Shown one piece after another: positions 10,648-20,789 of a stretch of 26,295 nucleotides of DNA (the first letter of the stretch is position 1; each line of letters begins with the position of its first letter). The notes beneath the pieces were generated by a model, which worked only from the letters and a program-made list of their open reading frames with translations, searched no databases and was not told the origin of the DNA. Location of the stretch: positions 1-26,295 of the forward strand of contig JAVKOQ010000578.1 in NCBI GenBank assembly GCA_031835245.1. The letters are read 5' to 3'. Origin of the DNA: Balamuthia mandrillaris (taxonomy: Eukaryota; Discosea; Longamoebia; Balamuthiidae). A program made the translations under genes and the position numbers.

Positions 10648-11154
10648 TCTTGGAAGGGATTACCCGACCGACACTTTTGACAGGGTACTGCGGAAAACGA
10701 CAAACCAAAAAGTTAAAAAAAAATATGGGAAAAAATGAGAAAAAACGAACACAAACACAACACCAGAAAAGAAACGAAAAGGAGAGACCAACAACAACAA
10801 CAATGAATAAAAAAAACAAATAGATAAATAAAAAGGGGAGTTTGTTTTTTGTGAGTGTCTGTGCACTTTCTTCAATAAATAAAAGCGGAATGTCGGGTAA
10901 ATACCGGGCAGAGAGAAGCACCAAGGACCGGCAAACTCCTGGATTGGCCTTAGAATCGTTTTGTTGACACCCGGCAAGAGAGGCGAAGTTTCAGCTGGAC
11001 GTTCGTCTGCTTTGCTGCTGTCCCCCCCTTTCTTTTTCGTTTTTTGGGGGCCCTTTTTTCATAACAAAAAAAAAAAAGTGATTTACACAAAAGGACACCA
11101 TTCCCTTTTATGGTCGGCTTCGTCGAAAACTCGACAAAAAGAGACAGAAATAGC

Positions 11155-11193
<39 letters not shown>

Positions 11194-11332
11194 GTAACTC
11201 ATCTCTGCTCTCATCTTCTCTTCTCTTGTCACTCATCTCTATGCCCTCATCTTCTCCTCTCTTCGCTCTTCTCGTTCTCTATGCAAACAAATTGACAAAG
11301 GGTGTTGTTAGGTGCTTGCTCATAAAACATCA
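10648..11332. other. Spacer between the RhoGEF start and the HEAT/CCCH gene stop
   Basis: About 685 bp containing the RhoGEF promoter and 5' UTR and the 3' end of the neighbouring minus-strand gene. On the minus strand a GTATTTAC donor (near 10903) and a TTTTCCGCAG acceptor (near 10688) could bound a 5' UTR intron of the RhoGEF. A (CT)n run lies at 11158-11191. No further gene is supported. Confidence 0.45.
11158..11191 (+). repeat. (CT)n microsatellite
   Basis: A pure CT run of about 34 bp on the + strand, in spacer between two minus-strand genes. Confidence 0.95.
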
Positions 11333-12262
11333 TTATTTGAGGACACGTTGCAAAAGATCCGATGTGGAGGCAACGCCCTTTTTTGTTGGGTCAATGGATG
11401 GCCGGGCCAGCGCTATGCTTGTAAACGAGAGAGAAGGTCCACTTCCAACACTTGTTGCTGTTGCACTTGCTGCTGCTGTTGGGAATACTGTTGCAGAAGA
11501 AGGAGCAGTAGCTAATGAAGATGAAGGTGAAGGCAAAGGTGCTGATAAAGGAGGAGAAGAAAGCAAATAAGGAGAGAGCAGAGAAGGAGTTTCGTATGGA
11601 AGCTCTGCTTGCTGTACGATTGAGCGAGGTTTGATTTCTTTCTCTTCACTCCGGTATTCTTCCTTCTCTTCTTCCTCTTCTATTGCCTCTTCTTGTTCTT
11701 CGCTCTCCTCTTCATCATCATCATAAAATAGAGCAGAAGACGCAGTTGCAGAAGATGCGCTCGCAGCCGAAGAGGATGCTAATGATGGCAGTTCTTCAAA
11801 AGAGACAGGTTGCGCTTGTTCTTCTGTTCCTTCGTGGTCTACTCGTTCTTGTTTGGCTTCTGCGCTTTTGAGCCGTTCTTCCTCCGCTCTCTTCTTCAGT
11901 TCGGCAAGAATGCGCAACGCCTCCTCTCTCGGGAAGTCGTGAGAGAACTTGCAGGTCACTCCAATGGCACATTTGCCTTTGTAAAAATATTTGCATGGCT
12001 CTTGCTTCAAATCTGTCATCCATTAAAAAGATTGCGTGATCAGGACAAAACCACACACCAAGAAAGAAGACACGAAGGAAACAATTTAAGAGGAAAAACT
12101 GACCATGAGAAAATAAACATTCTTCTCCTTTGAGGCAAGCATTCATTCTGTAAAAGCGACAAATTTCCGTCTTTTTGGCAGGTGTTCCTATATGCGCAAA
12201 TGTACATTCCTCTCCCTTTTATTTATTGCCAAAGTTAGAATCATGATAGAAAGAGAAAGAGA

Positions 12263-12302
<40 letters not shown>

Positions 12303-15300
12303 AAAGAGTGGGTCACAAACCTTATGACAAGCACCGTTCAAGTAAAACTTGCAGACAACAACTGGTCTTTCGACGTGAGGCTTTTTCTGGACGGGTTGAT
12401 GCTTCTTACCTCCAGAGCTCTTTCTTTCTCGTTTTCGTTTCTTCTCTTGTGGCTCTCTCTCTTTCTCGTCTAAGATCACGTCCGATACTGCCGTTGCACC
12501 ATCCTATAAATCCACACGCAAACAGCCAGCGGAAGGATTATAACAAAGTTAAGATATAAGAACAATGAGAAAAAAAAGACGAGCATGGAAGAACGAATAC
12601 AAACCATAGCAAGTAAGCTGATGTCAGGTACATCAGAGGATAACAAAGAGACACCTTTTTCTCTCGAGCGAAGTATAGAAGCGAGAGGAGAAACTGTGAC
12701 TCTGGTTGCAACAAAAGGTAAGGAAGAAGCAGATTGTAGAGTGGCGGCATGCCGTGCTGTAATTGCTTTGGCTCTTTTTTGCTGCTGTTCTCGTTGTTTT
12801 CTAATTTTCTCTTCCTTCTTTTTTTGTCTTCTTTTTCTATTACGACGAGCATTCTTCGCACGTGCTTTCTGTTGTTACACGTGTTTACAATTGTTAAAGG
12901 AGAGAGCGAAAACAGGTGGGGTGGCAGACGTACCGCTGATTTTTCTCTAGGTGTTTGTGGAGAAAGAGGTACTTTCAGAAGAGCAGCAGTGGTGTCCACA
13001 GCGGAAGCAACAGGAGTTGGTGAAAGAGCATCAACAGACGGAAGGGAAGGAGGGAGAGAAGAAGGAAGAGGGGGCGACTTGAGCAGTGCAGGTGGTCTAT
13101 ATACTTGTACCAGCTTCGGAGGAGCAGTCGTAGCAGTAGATGGTTGTTGAGGTTTTGATTGAGGCACTTCAGCGATAAGCTTTGGAGAAGGCGAAAGTTG
13201 CTTTTCGCTTGGCACTAGTTCTTCTTCCATTTCTTCGCTGTCGTCGCTCCCAAAGGTGTCTTCATCCTCTTCAACTATTTGCACTTCTGTTGCTTCTTCC
13301 TCTTCTTCCTCATCTATATTTGCTTTCACTTCTTCTGCAATGCGCTCGTTATCCATGCTTTCTCGATCGATCTCTTCTTTTCTTGCTTGTTCCTGTTGCA
13401 ATGTCTTTTCGATTTGGGTTGGTTGAAGACCAATAGGCACAACAGCTGTAGGAACCATAGGTGGAGGAGAAAAGAAAGACTCTTTTTCCTTTTGCGTTGT
13501 CTCTCCTTTTTGAACTTCTTCATTTTGGGTTGTTATCTCTGTATGTTCCACGGAAGTGATAAGCGGTGGTGGTGAAAAGAAGTCTTCTTCCCCTTCTTCT
13601 TGGGCTTCGTTGTCTTTCTTTTCTTCTTTCTCTTTCGGTGACGGGGCTCGTACAGTTAAAAGAGGTGGCGGCGAAAAGAAGTCTGCTTCTTCATGTTCTT
13701 CTACGTCTAGCTTTTTTTCTTGTTCTTTTGGGTGAAGTGAGGCTTGGAGAGGTGATATAATCGGTGGTGGTGTGAAAAAATTTTCTGCTTCTTCCTCGTT
13801 TTCTTCTCTGTCTGCAGAATGTGGAGTTATAAGGGGTGGAGGTGAAGAGAAGTCTTCCCCTTCCTCTCCTTTTTCTTCGGTGTATGCTTTTCTGTTTCCC
13901 GAGGTAATAAGAGGTGGCGGCGAACAGAAGTCTTCTCCTTCTTCTTGTTCTCTTGGTTTTGATGAAGAAAGTAATGGCAACGACGTTGAAAGAGGCCCCT
14001 TTGGTGCAACAGAGCGACCTACTATCGGAGGCGGAGGTACAAAGAGATCGTCGACTTCTGCTGCTGTTTCTTCGTAATGTAAACGCAGTTCTACTGATTT
14101 TCGTGGCTGCTCTTCCAGCTTCTTATTCTTCCTCTCTTCGGTTACTTCCTTTTCTTTTCCTTTTCCTTTATCGTTCGTGTTGTTTGTTGCGATAAGAGGT
14201 GGAGGCAAACTAAAATCTTCCTTCGTTGCCATTGTTTTGGCTTCAGTTTTTGATTTCTTCTTCTTGTGCGCCTCGATCACTTTGGAAGAAGAAGAAGGGG
14301 GATAAGTGAGCGAGGCACTGTCCTTGCTAATCATTATCAAAGGTGGGGGTTCGTGGAACGAAGACAAAGAGTGGCTTGTTTGTCTCGCTTCTGCGTCATG
14401 TTGTCGTGTTCGTGGTTCCTTGGATGATGGTGTTGTCGCATCTTTCTTTGTCTTCTGTTGTTGGGAAATGAAATCATCTAGTTTCGCCCTAGCTTTAGCT
14501 TTTGCAGCAGAGAATACAGATCGTGGAGATGAGGAAGGAGTCGAGGATATGGTTTTTGGTGAAGAAAGTGGTCGTTGTCTTTGAATCGAGGAAGCAGATG
14601 GCGGTAAAGGCAAGATTTTTGGCGGAGAAGTTAACCTCTTTTGCGTTCGTATGGAAGTAGGAGAAGAGGAAAGACGGTGTGACGGTGTCATAGGTGATAA
14701 AGAAGAGTTTGTTACAGACAGCAGGGGTGGAGAAGGTGAAATAGAGGACGTGTGTTCTACTATTGTCTCATGGTCTGTGAGTGACGGTTGTTGGTGCTCT
14801 CGTGCAGAATAAACAATTTGTTTCATAGTTACTAACCACAAAGCGTTGTCTAGCGTATCCAAAGGAAAAAGCATTATTGCCACCACGCCCTCCTTTTACA
14901 GGTGGAAGAGGAATATTGATATTACAAACGTAAAAACGGAACAAAATAAGAGTGTGGTACCTTGAGCGGAAGAGGCAGTTCTCGTAGTGCTGAATAATAT
15001 TTCAGTAATCCAGTTTGTTCACACTGTATTCCAATGGTTTCGCCGTCCATCTTGAATACCAAAAACAAAAGTTAGTTGAGAACTTGGAGAGTGTGGCGAA
15101 GAAGGCAGCAACCTTATAGTCATTCATAAGGAATTTAAGGGTATGCACAAACTGTAAGTCATTGAAGAACCGATAATCTCCCATTAGCTGTTCCAATAAC
15201 CGTAAGATTAAAGATGGATAGTATGTGCACAGTTCCAAGAGGTTGGATTCATCGCTAACGATGTTTGCAATGGTAGGTTTCTCCGACGACTAAGAAATAA

Positions 15301-18083
15301 ACAAAAGTAGATGAGCGAAAAATGCAGACGGAGAGAGAACGGCTTAAGAGAGATGAGAAGCGGACTTACCCCTGTTTGTTTTTCGTCCTCTACTTCCATG
15401 AAGCTGTCGTCTGATTCTGACCGCTCAGAAGCAACAAATGAATAATCCATTGAAATGTCGCTTACATCAGAGTCATGTGATAAACGGGCATTCTGCTGGT
15501 AAAGGGAAGATCCATACAAAGAATCCTTGGTGATCAATTTGCACCAACCACGGAGATGCCGTTTCAATGCATCATATGATGCTTGCAACATGTCTTTCTC
15601 GTCTTTATCTATGACATCGAGCTTTGATTTGTACAGTGTTTTTACACGCTCGTACTGATTGTTTTTTTTTTGTGTCATTAATAAGGGCATGCAGAGAGAG
15701 AAAGAGAATAACGAACATAGAAAGCGAAGGAGGTGTACCCATACTTTAGATTCGTTTTCAGGTAAGACGCTACAGAGGGCATAGCACGCTGCCTCTGAGA
15801 TAATGGTTTGGCGGTGGGCACTCAACTTCAACAACAATTTCTAAAAGTAATTTTTTTTTGTTGTGGGATGAGATGAACATCAAAAAGTATTTTTAAAAAA
15901 AAACACGAGAGGGAGAGTACCGTTATAGATTTGATACATGGGTGAGGGTGCTCGAGATATCCAGCCATTTTCCCAAGAGCAAGCAATACGCTAGCTTTCA
16001 TCCCTGTTGTATGTTGTGGATTTACTAACACCTCACTAAACACAGGCTTAATAAGTGGCCACCACTTCACTGTGTTGTATTTGTTTAATAGACGCTTCAG
16101 ATACAGAAAGAAGAAATAGAAGAAAAGATGAGGTACCTGGATTGCTCCGCAGCAAGAAGGAAAGTGCTTGTACAGCTGCACTTCGTGAACACCTGAGGCA
16201 GGAATTAACATTGCCGACCACCACAAATATTCAAAATTTTGAGAAGAGGATACAAACCCGTTAGTTTGTTCAGAAGTTGTTTGAACATCTTGTCGTATAA
16301 TCTTTTGGGCTATTTCAAAGCACTGTTGTTCCAAAGCTGGGTCATTAAGCACACCTGAAAATTACGTAAATTGATCAATATAATCATAGAGGAGAGAAAG
16401 AGAAAAGCCAAATACAAGAACAAGCTGGCTCAAAGATACCATCAACAGGGCAACAAGCACGACCCAAAGCCTTGATTCCAGCCCGTCTCTGTTTAGCGTC
16501 TGTTTCATCTTTGCAATACTAGTGTGTGCCCGTTAATACAAAAACACTTAAGAAATTTTGCAGAAGACAGCAAGCAAACAACGAACCTCAATCCAATGCG
16601 AGCTCATGTGCGCTCTCAGCTTTGTGCTCCGCTGAGCTAAGCGACTAAGACTGACGAGTATTGCCCGTTTGGCGCTCTTTTTCTGCCCTTTCTGCTGTAC
16701 AATGACCAGAAATATTAAATTGTGAAAGCATTCAGAAGATAAGAAAAGAAGTGACAAAAAAAACAAGGCAAAGAAAGCAATAGAGCGGAGGAGGAGAGGA
16801 AAAAGCTTACTTGGTAATGATGCAATAGAAATTGTGTCAGCATGTCGGTGCACGTGGAGTATCTCCTTCCAATGCGACTTAGCGCACAAAAAGCCGCTTT
16901 GCAGAGGGATCGTTTCCCTTGATCCTCTTTGTTATCGCGGTTCATTGCTTTCTCATAAGATTGGTTCGCTACCTGGTATTTTAAAAAAATGCAACGAGGG
17001 AAATGAGCTACATAGAAAGCACCAAAGAAAAAGGGGAGACACAAGTTTCTTTCAAGGGGGAGAAGAACAAAAAGAAGAAGGAGAAGGAGAAGAAGAAGAA
17101 GAAGAAGAAGAACAAGAACAAAAAGAAGAAGAAGGAGAAGGAGAAGAAGAAGAAGAAGAAGAAGAAGAAGAAGAAGAAGAAGAAGAACAAGAACAAGAAC
17201 AAGAACAAGAAGAAGAAGAACAAGAAGAAGAACAAGAAGAAGAACAAGAAGAAGAACAAGAAGAAGAACAAGAAGAAGAAGAAGAAGAAGAAGAAGAACA
17301 AGAAGAAGAAGAACAAGAAGAACAAGAAGAAGAACAACAACAACAACAACAACAACAAACACAAGAAGAAGGAAGAAGGAAGTTACTCTTGTTAGAAATC
17401 CGATAGCAGACATGAGAAGGGAGTCCTCTTGATAGTGAAGCTGGCCTAGACTTTGCACAGCGTAAAGCCTCGCTCCATAGCTATTGTTGATAGTGGAGAC
17501 GTTAAAAAGAAAAAAAAAAGAAGAAAACAGCAAGAGACAAGAAGCCAAGAAGAAGAAGGACAGAGAATAACATACGAGTAATGGCAGTTGTCTCGAATCA
17601 CTTGTAGCACTTTCAGAACAACAGCAGGAAGAAGGTTGGGTCTCTCCCTGGCAAAGTGAACCAGCCCTTTCACCGCCTGCCGGATGAGCTTCCCACTATT
17701 ACGGAAAGCGCAAAGAGGGAGAGAAAGAGAGTCAACCAATCGTAAAAATGAATCAAAGGAAGAGAGAGAACAACGAGTAGAGAGAGAAAAAAAAACCTGT
17801 GCGAAAGGGGGTTATCGATCACATGGACACAGTAACGATAGGTTTCATGAAACTCCCTGTTCTTTGAACTCCCCACCGACGATGAAGAACGCAAATCGGT
17901 TCTGCGGGGAGTGGCTCGCGGTTTTGTTGTAGCAGCGGCAGCAGTGGCGGAGGCTACTCTTTTTCGTGGCTGTGCGTTCAGCTGTCGAGCCAAGTTCGAG
18001 GAAGAGCTTGCACCAACAGCGGTCTTGGAGGAGAAAGGGGAGACGATGCTTTCGGGAGGGCGAAACAGCGGCGGGGGCTCCAT
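11333..18083 (-). CDS. Large HEAT-like / FxxPPP-repeat / triple CCCH zinc-finger protein
   Basis: Seventeen exons (17797-18083, 17576-17695, 17387-17480, 16811-16972, 16587-16694, 16440-16518, 16137-16354, 15921-16094, 15739-15840, 15370-15654, 15113-15289, 14961-15050, 12934-14892, 12605-12868, 12321-12503, 12104-12215, 11333-12012) join in phase to 1697 residues. Residues 1-90 are low complexity. About 95-660 are alpha-helical HEAT/ARM-like repeats. About 660-1285 are disordered, with nine FxxPPP-type motifs (811-1110), an acidic patch and YRPPALL. About 1286-1325 are strongly basic and helical. Three CCCH fingers (C-x7-C-x5-C-x3-H) follow: C1424-H1442, C1453-H1471 and C1478-H1496, then a helical and Ser/acidic tail. 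Tandem CCCH fingers of this spacing, seen in the ZC3H4/6/8 group, bind RNA. I do not recognise the whole protein. Two adjacent genes are possible, but there is no intergenic gap: the HEAT and CCCH parts are linked by short in-phase introns. Confidence 0.72.
12248..12306 (+). repeat. (GA)n tract in an intron (CT on the transcribed sense)
   Basis: A GA/AAAGAG run in the intron that splits the first CCCH finger. In the sense orientation it is (CT)n, upstream of the acceptor at 12216. Confidence 0.9.
13445..14362 (-). repeat. Coding array of nine FxxPPP-type motifs
   Basis: Within exon 13 of the HEAT/CCCH gene the motif family F-x-x-P-P-P-hydrophobic recurs nine times at about residues 811, 859, 916, 954, 980, 1005, 1038, 1071 and 1106. 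Variants include FHEPPPLI, FSLPPPLI, FVPPPPIV, FCSPPPLI, FSSPPPLI, FFTPPPII, FFSPPPLL, FFSPPPLI and FFSPPPMV. Spacing is 25-57 residues. Linkers are rich in Glu, Lys and Gln and differ from copy to copy, and the motif is usually preceded by Asp or Glu. The motif persists although the linkers do not repeat, which suggests selection on the motif. Confidence 0.85.
17068..17380 (+). repeat. Long (AAG)n/(AAC)n imperfect trinucleotide tract in an intron
   Basis: About 310 bp of AAG, AAC and GAG triplets fill most of the 414-bp intron between exons 3 and 4 of the HEAT/CCCH gene. The gene is on the other strand, so its pre-mRNA reads (CUU)n. Glu/Lys-rich and Leu/Phe-rich frames through the tract are artefacts of low complexity. 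Confidence 0.95.
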
Positions 18084-18320
18084 CCAAGCGCTTCTCTCTC
18101 TCTCTGCTTCTCTGCTTCTCTTCTTTCTACCCTTTTTTTTTTATTTTATTTTGTTGGGTGGGAAATTTCGATCCGGATCGGATTCCAGGATGAGCAGAAA
18201 AACATGTCATGTGGAGCAGCTGTTGTCCTGACCAAGGACGTCGGTACGAATGGATCAATTGGCCATTGACCTCTTCGCTTCTGGCCTCTCCGGGGTCCTT
18301 TCCTCCTGCTGGGTCTTCCG
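18084..18320. promoter_or_regulatory. 5' region of the HEAT/CCCH gene
   Basis: This is the start of the divergent spacer between the HEAT/CCCH gene and the F-box/2OG gene. It holds a CT-rich stretch (18091-18125) directly upstream of the minus-strand ATG and a T-rich stretch (18130-18152). No clear core promoter motif is visible. Confidence 0.35.
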
Positions 18321-18648
18321 GAGGGTGTCACTCTGGCGTTCCATTGCCAGCACAGCTGCTCCGCAGAGCAATTCTCGCAGGCCTCCAAAGCTTCGCTCTT
18401 TTGCGCAAAGGAGTGGACGCGTTTGGTGTATGCTGCCGCCACCAGCCTCGGGCTGAAGATGCTTCGTCTGCTCTTTGCCACTGTCGCCATGGTATGAACC
18501 CACTCTCTGAGAGAAAGCCTTCTTGGTGTGCAAAGCCTTTCCTGAGAGCATCGAGTTTGAGGAGTTTGCGGTTGGCACCTGTGATTTCTCGCGGTTTTGT
18601 CTTACTCCTGCGGCGCTGCAGTATATTGCACACCATACTGCGGGCTAA
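18321..18648 (+). pseudogene. Broken partial duplicate of the F-box/2OG oxygenase gene
   Basis: Bases 18321-18595 align by eye with 20094-20372, the C-terminal coding part of the downstream F-box/2OG gene, over about 275 bp at roughly 90% identity. The first matching stretch encodes GVTLAFHCQHS in both copies. This copy then has several small indels: extra bases near 18390 and 18420, and a deletion of several bases near 18455-18475. These break the frame, and a TGA is reached at 18493-18495. The frame corresponding to the intact gene resumes with FPESIEFEEFAVGTCD, diverges after about 18596, and meets TAA at 18646-18648. The N-terminal F-box and catalytic core are absent. It is best read as the residue of a tandem duplication. 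Confidence 0.85.
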
Positions 18649-18734
18649 CAATCTTTCCCCCCGCAAAAAAAATTGGTTTTTTTTTTTTCGTTTGCTGTTA
18701 CCGAGCGGAACGAGCTTGGTTGGTGGTAACACCG

Positions 18735-20789
18735 ATGCAAGTTCTTAAGCCAACCTCGTCCTCCCCGTCCCACTCAACCAGCATCCATGACCTCTCTGCG
18801 GAGGTTCAGGTCCGCGTGGTGGGGCTTCTGTCTTTCCAGGACAAGCTCAGCTTGCGGCAAGCCAACCACCACTGGTTGGGCTTGGTGCATTCCTCCAGTG
18901 CTGCCTTGCGAAGAGAACTCCATGTGACTGCTTTGAAAGGACTTGTCCGAACGCTCCACCAGGACTCTCTGTTTTGCTGTGGCGGCACCGTTGCGCTCCC
19001 TCATCCTCTCCGCTTGGGCTTCCAGAAGAGCGTACCAAACGGAGCGGAAAGAAAGAACGTTACCGGCCTTTTGTCCTTTCCTCTGTGCCAAAATGAGGAG
19101 AGGGGAGAGAAAGAAGAGAAGAGGCGAGTGGAAGAGGTGGAGGGAGAAGAGTTGGCAGGGCTGATGGAGTGTTGTTCGGCAGCCACTTTCGGGAAAGGCA
19201 GCAAAGAGGTCCTGGACCCGAGTTACCGCCATGCCTTGCAGGTCTCTCCTCAGCATTTCTTCACCAACTTTCACCTTTGTGCTCAGGACATCCTCGACAA
19301 GGTTTGCTCCTCATTCTTCTTGCTGTGTGCAATCTCATGTCTAACTTCAGTGAACCGCAAGGTCAAAGGCATTCTGTGCCCAAAGAGCAAGAAGATCCGA
19401 GCAGAGCTGTACAAGTTGAACATTTACCCCACGGGGGGTCACTTCAAAGCTCATGTGGACACGCCTCGTGGGGATGGCATGTTTGGCTCTTTGGTGGTCT
19501 GCCTTCCCACAGCCTTCCAAGGAGGAGAGCTTGTTGTTCGACATGCTCAATCGGAAGCGCTCTTCCACTTGTCCATGACGAGCAACGATGAGAAGCACCG
19601 GGGTACGGAGGGAGAAGAGCAGAAAGGAGGAGGAGGAGGAGGAAAGGACCTTGGAGGGCCAAGGTGTCAGGTGAAGTGGGCAGCGTTTTATTCCGATTGT
19701 GAGCACGAGATCCTTCCTGTCACAGAAGGTCATCGCATCACCCTCACTTACAACCTCTACAGCGAACACACCAGCCCTCAGCCAGAGGATGAAGAGGAAT
19801 CGGAGGAAGACAACGTAGTGGAGGAAGACAAAGCGGACGAGGAATCGGAGGAAGAGGAATCGGACGAGGATTCTACGGAGAAATGGAACCCGTTGACGGA
19901 AAGAAGATACAGAGAAGCAAGAAAGAAGCGAGCGACCGAGAAGGAGAGAGCATACCGAGAGTGGTTGAACCAACGAACAGGTGAACCAACTAAAACCAGG
20001 GGAGGAAGCCCAATTGTCAAACGGCGAGTGTCACACACAGACCTCATCAGACGCAAGCTGGAAGCCATCCTCCAGGACCCAGGGTGCTTCCCCGAGGGTG
20101 TCACTCTGGCGTTCCATTGCCAGCACAGCTACTCCGCAGAGCAATTCTCTCAGGCCTCCAATCTTTGCTCCTTGCTCAAAGGAGTGGACGCGTTGGTGTA
20201 TGATGTCGCCACCAGCCTCGGGCTCAAGACTTCCCTCCGATGCTTCTTCTGCTTACCACTGTCACCATGGTATGAACCCACTCTCTGCGAGAAAGCCTTC
20301 TTGGTGTGCAAAACCTTTCCTGAGAGCATCGAGTTTGAGGAGTTTGCGGTTGGCACCTGTGATTACTCGCGGTACAGCTCTCTGGATTTCCTTCGCTCCC
20401 GCTTTCGACCTCGCCTGCTGGTGGATGCCGTCCCACCGGCTGACCCTCTGTTGGAGCAGAGCAAAAGGGAAGAACGTTATGTCAAAGGGTCGGCTGAAAA
20501 GTACAACCGGTGGTACACAGAGGAGGGTGCTCGCGAAAGGTTTCTCCACCTTCTCCAAGAGGAAGCCAAACAAAAGGAGAAACTGAGTGTGCTGCCCAAA
20601 AAAGTCGTTCAGTGGTGCACAGACAAGCCAAACCAGGCCAAAGATCTGGTGGTGGCCGTGACGGCAGCCTATGGCAACGAACCTTCCACCAAGTGCTTTT
20701 ACGCATCGGCCATGCTCTTCGTGGAAGTTCCTCCCTGCTCCTCATCATCACCCAACGCGCGAAACAATCTCCCTCCTCACCTGCAATGA
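18735..20789 (+). CDS. F-box and 2OG-Fe(II) oxygenase protein
   Basis: The model uses ATG 18735-18737 with exons 18735-19301 and 19362-20789, giving 664 residues. Residues 17-55 (IHDLSAEVQVRVVGLLSF, then LRQANHHWLGLV) fit an F-box, the Skp1-binding part of SCF ligases. After the intron comes a prolyl-4-hydroxylase-like fold: AELYKLNIYPTGGHFKAHVD with the iron ligands H220 and D222, then GMFGSLVVCLP and GGELVV, then the distal ligand H304 (SDCEHEILPV) and the 2OG-binding R314 (GHRITLTYNLY). All catalytic residues are present. An acidic linker and a C-terminal domain ending AYGNEPSTKCFYASAMLFVE follow; that GNE block is shared by related microbial 2OG proteins. The substrate is unknown. The 60-bp intron is a multiple of three and has no stop, so an unspliced form would add 20 residues. 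Confidence 0.85.
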   Translation: MQVLKPTSSSPSHSTSIHDLSAEVQVRVVGLLSFQDKLSLRQANHHWLGLVHSSSAALRRELHVTALKGLVRTLHQDSLFCCGGTVALPHPLRLGFQKSVPNGAERKNVTGLLSFPLCQNEERGEKEEKRRVEEVEGEELAGLMECCSAATFGKGSKEVLDPSYRHALQVSPQHFFTNFHLCAQDILDKVCSSFFLLCAISCLTSVNRKVKGILCPKSKKIRAELYKLNIYPTGGHFKAHVDTPRGDGMFGSLVVCLPTAFQGGELVVRHAQSEALFHLSMTSNDEKHRGTEGEEQKGGGGGGKDLGGPRCQVKWAAFYSDCEHEILPVTEGHRITLTYNLYSEHTSPQPEDEEESEEDNVVEEDKADEESEEEESDEDSTEKWNPLTERRYREARKKRATEKERAYREWLNQRTGEPTKTRGGSPIVKRRVSHTDLIRRKLEAILQDPGCFPEGVTLAFHCQHSYSAEQFSQASNLCSLLKGVDALVYDVATSLGLKTSLRCFFCLPLSPWYEPTLCEKAFLVCKTFPESIEFEEFAVGTCDYSRYSSLDFLRSRFRPRLLVDAVPPADPLLEQSKREERYVKGSAEKYNRWYTEEGARERFLHLLQEEAKQKEKLSVLPKKVVQWCTDKPNQAKDLVVAVTAAYGNEPSTKCFYASAMLFVEVPPCSSSSPNARNNLPPHLQ

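Noticed and set aside
10660-10977. Minus-strand frame beginning MPGVNKTIL upstream of the RhoGEF
   Set aside because: It becomes low-complexity hydrophobic sequence past a good donor. Splicing it to the next acceptor does not enter the RhoGEF frame, which has an in-frame stop just upstream. It could be 5' UTR with an upstream ORF.
12538-12933. Continuation of exon 13 of the HEAT/CCCH gene as an unspliced C-terminus
   Set aside because: Reading on gives hydrophobic low-quality sequence, while the GTACGT donor at 12933 and acceptor at 12869 connect in phase to a basic helix and then to the CCCH fingers.
16834-17548. Long Glu/Lys-rich (+) and Leu/Val-rich (-) open frames
   Set aside because: Both run through the AAG/AAC tract; the real exons flanking it are short and phase-matched on the minus strand.
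18255-18732. Minus-strand frames in the region upstream of the F-box/2OG gene
   Set aside because: They are antisense to the decayed duplicate fragment and share its similarity only because of that.
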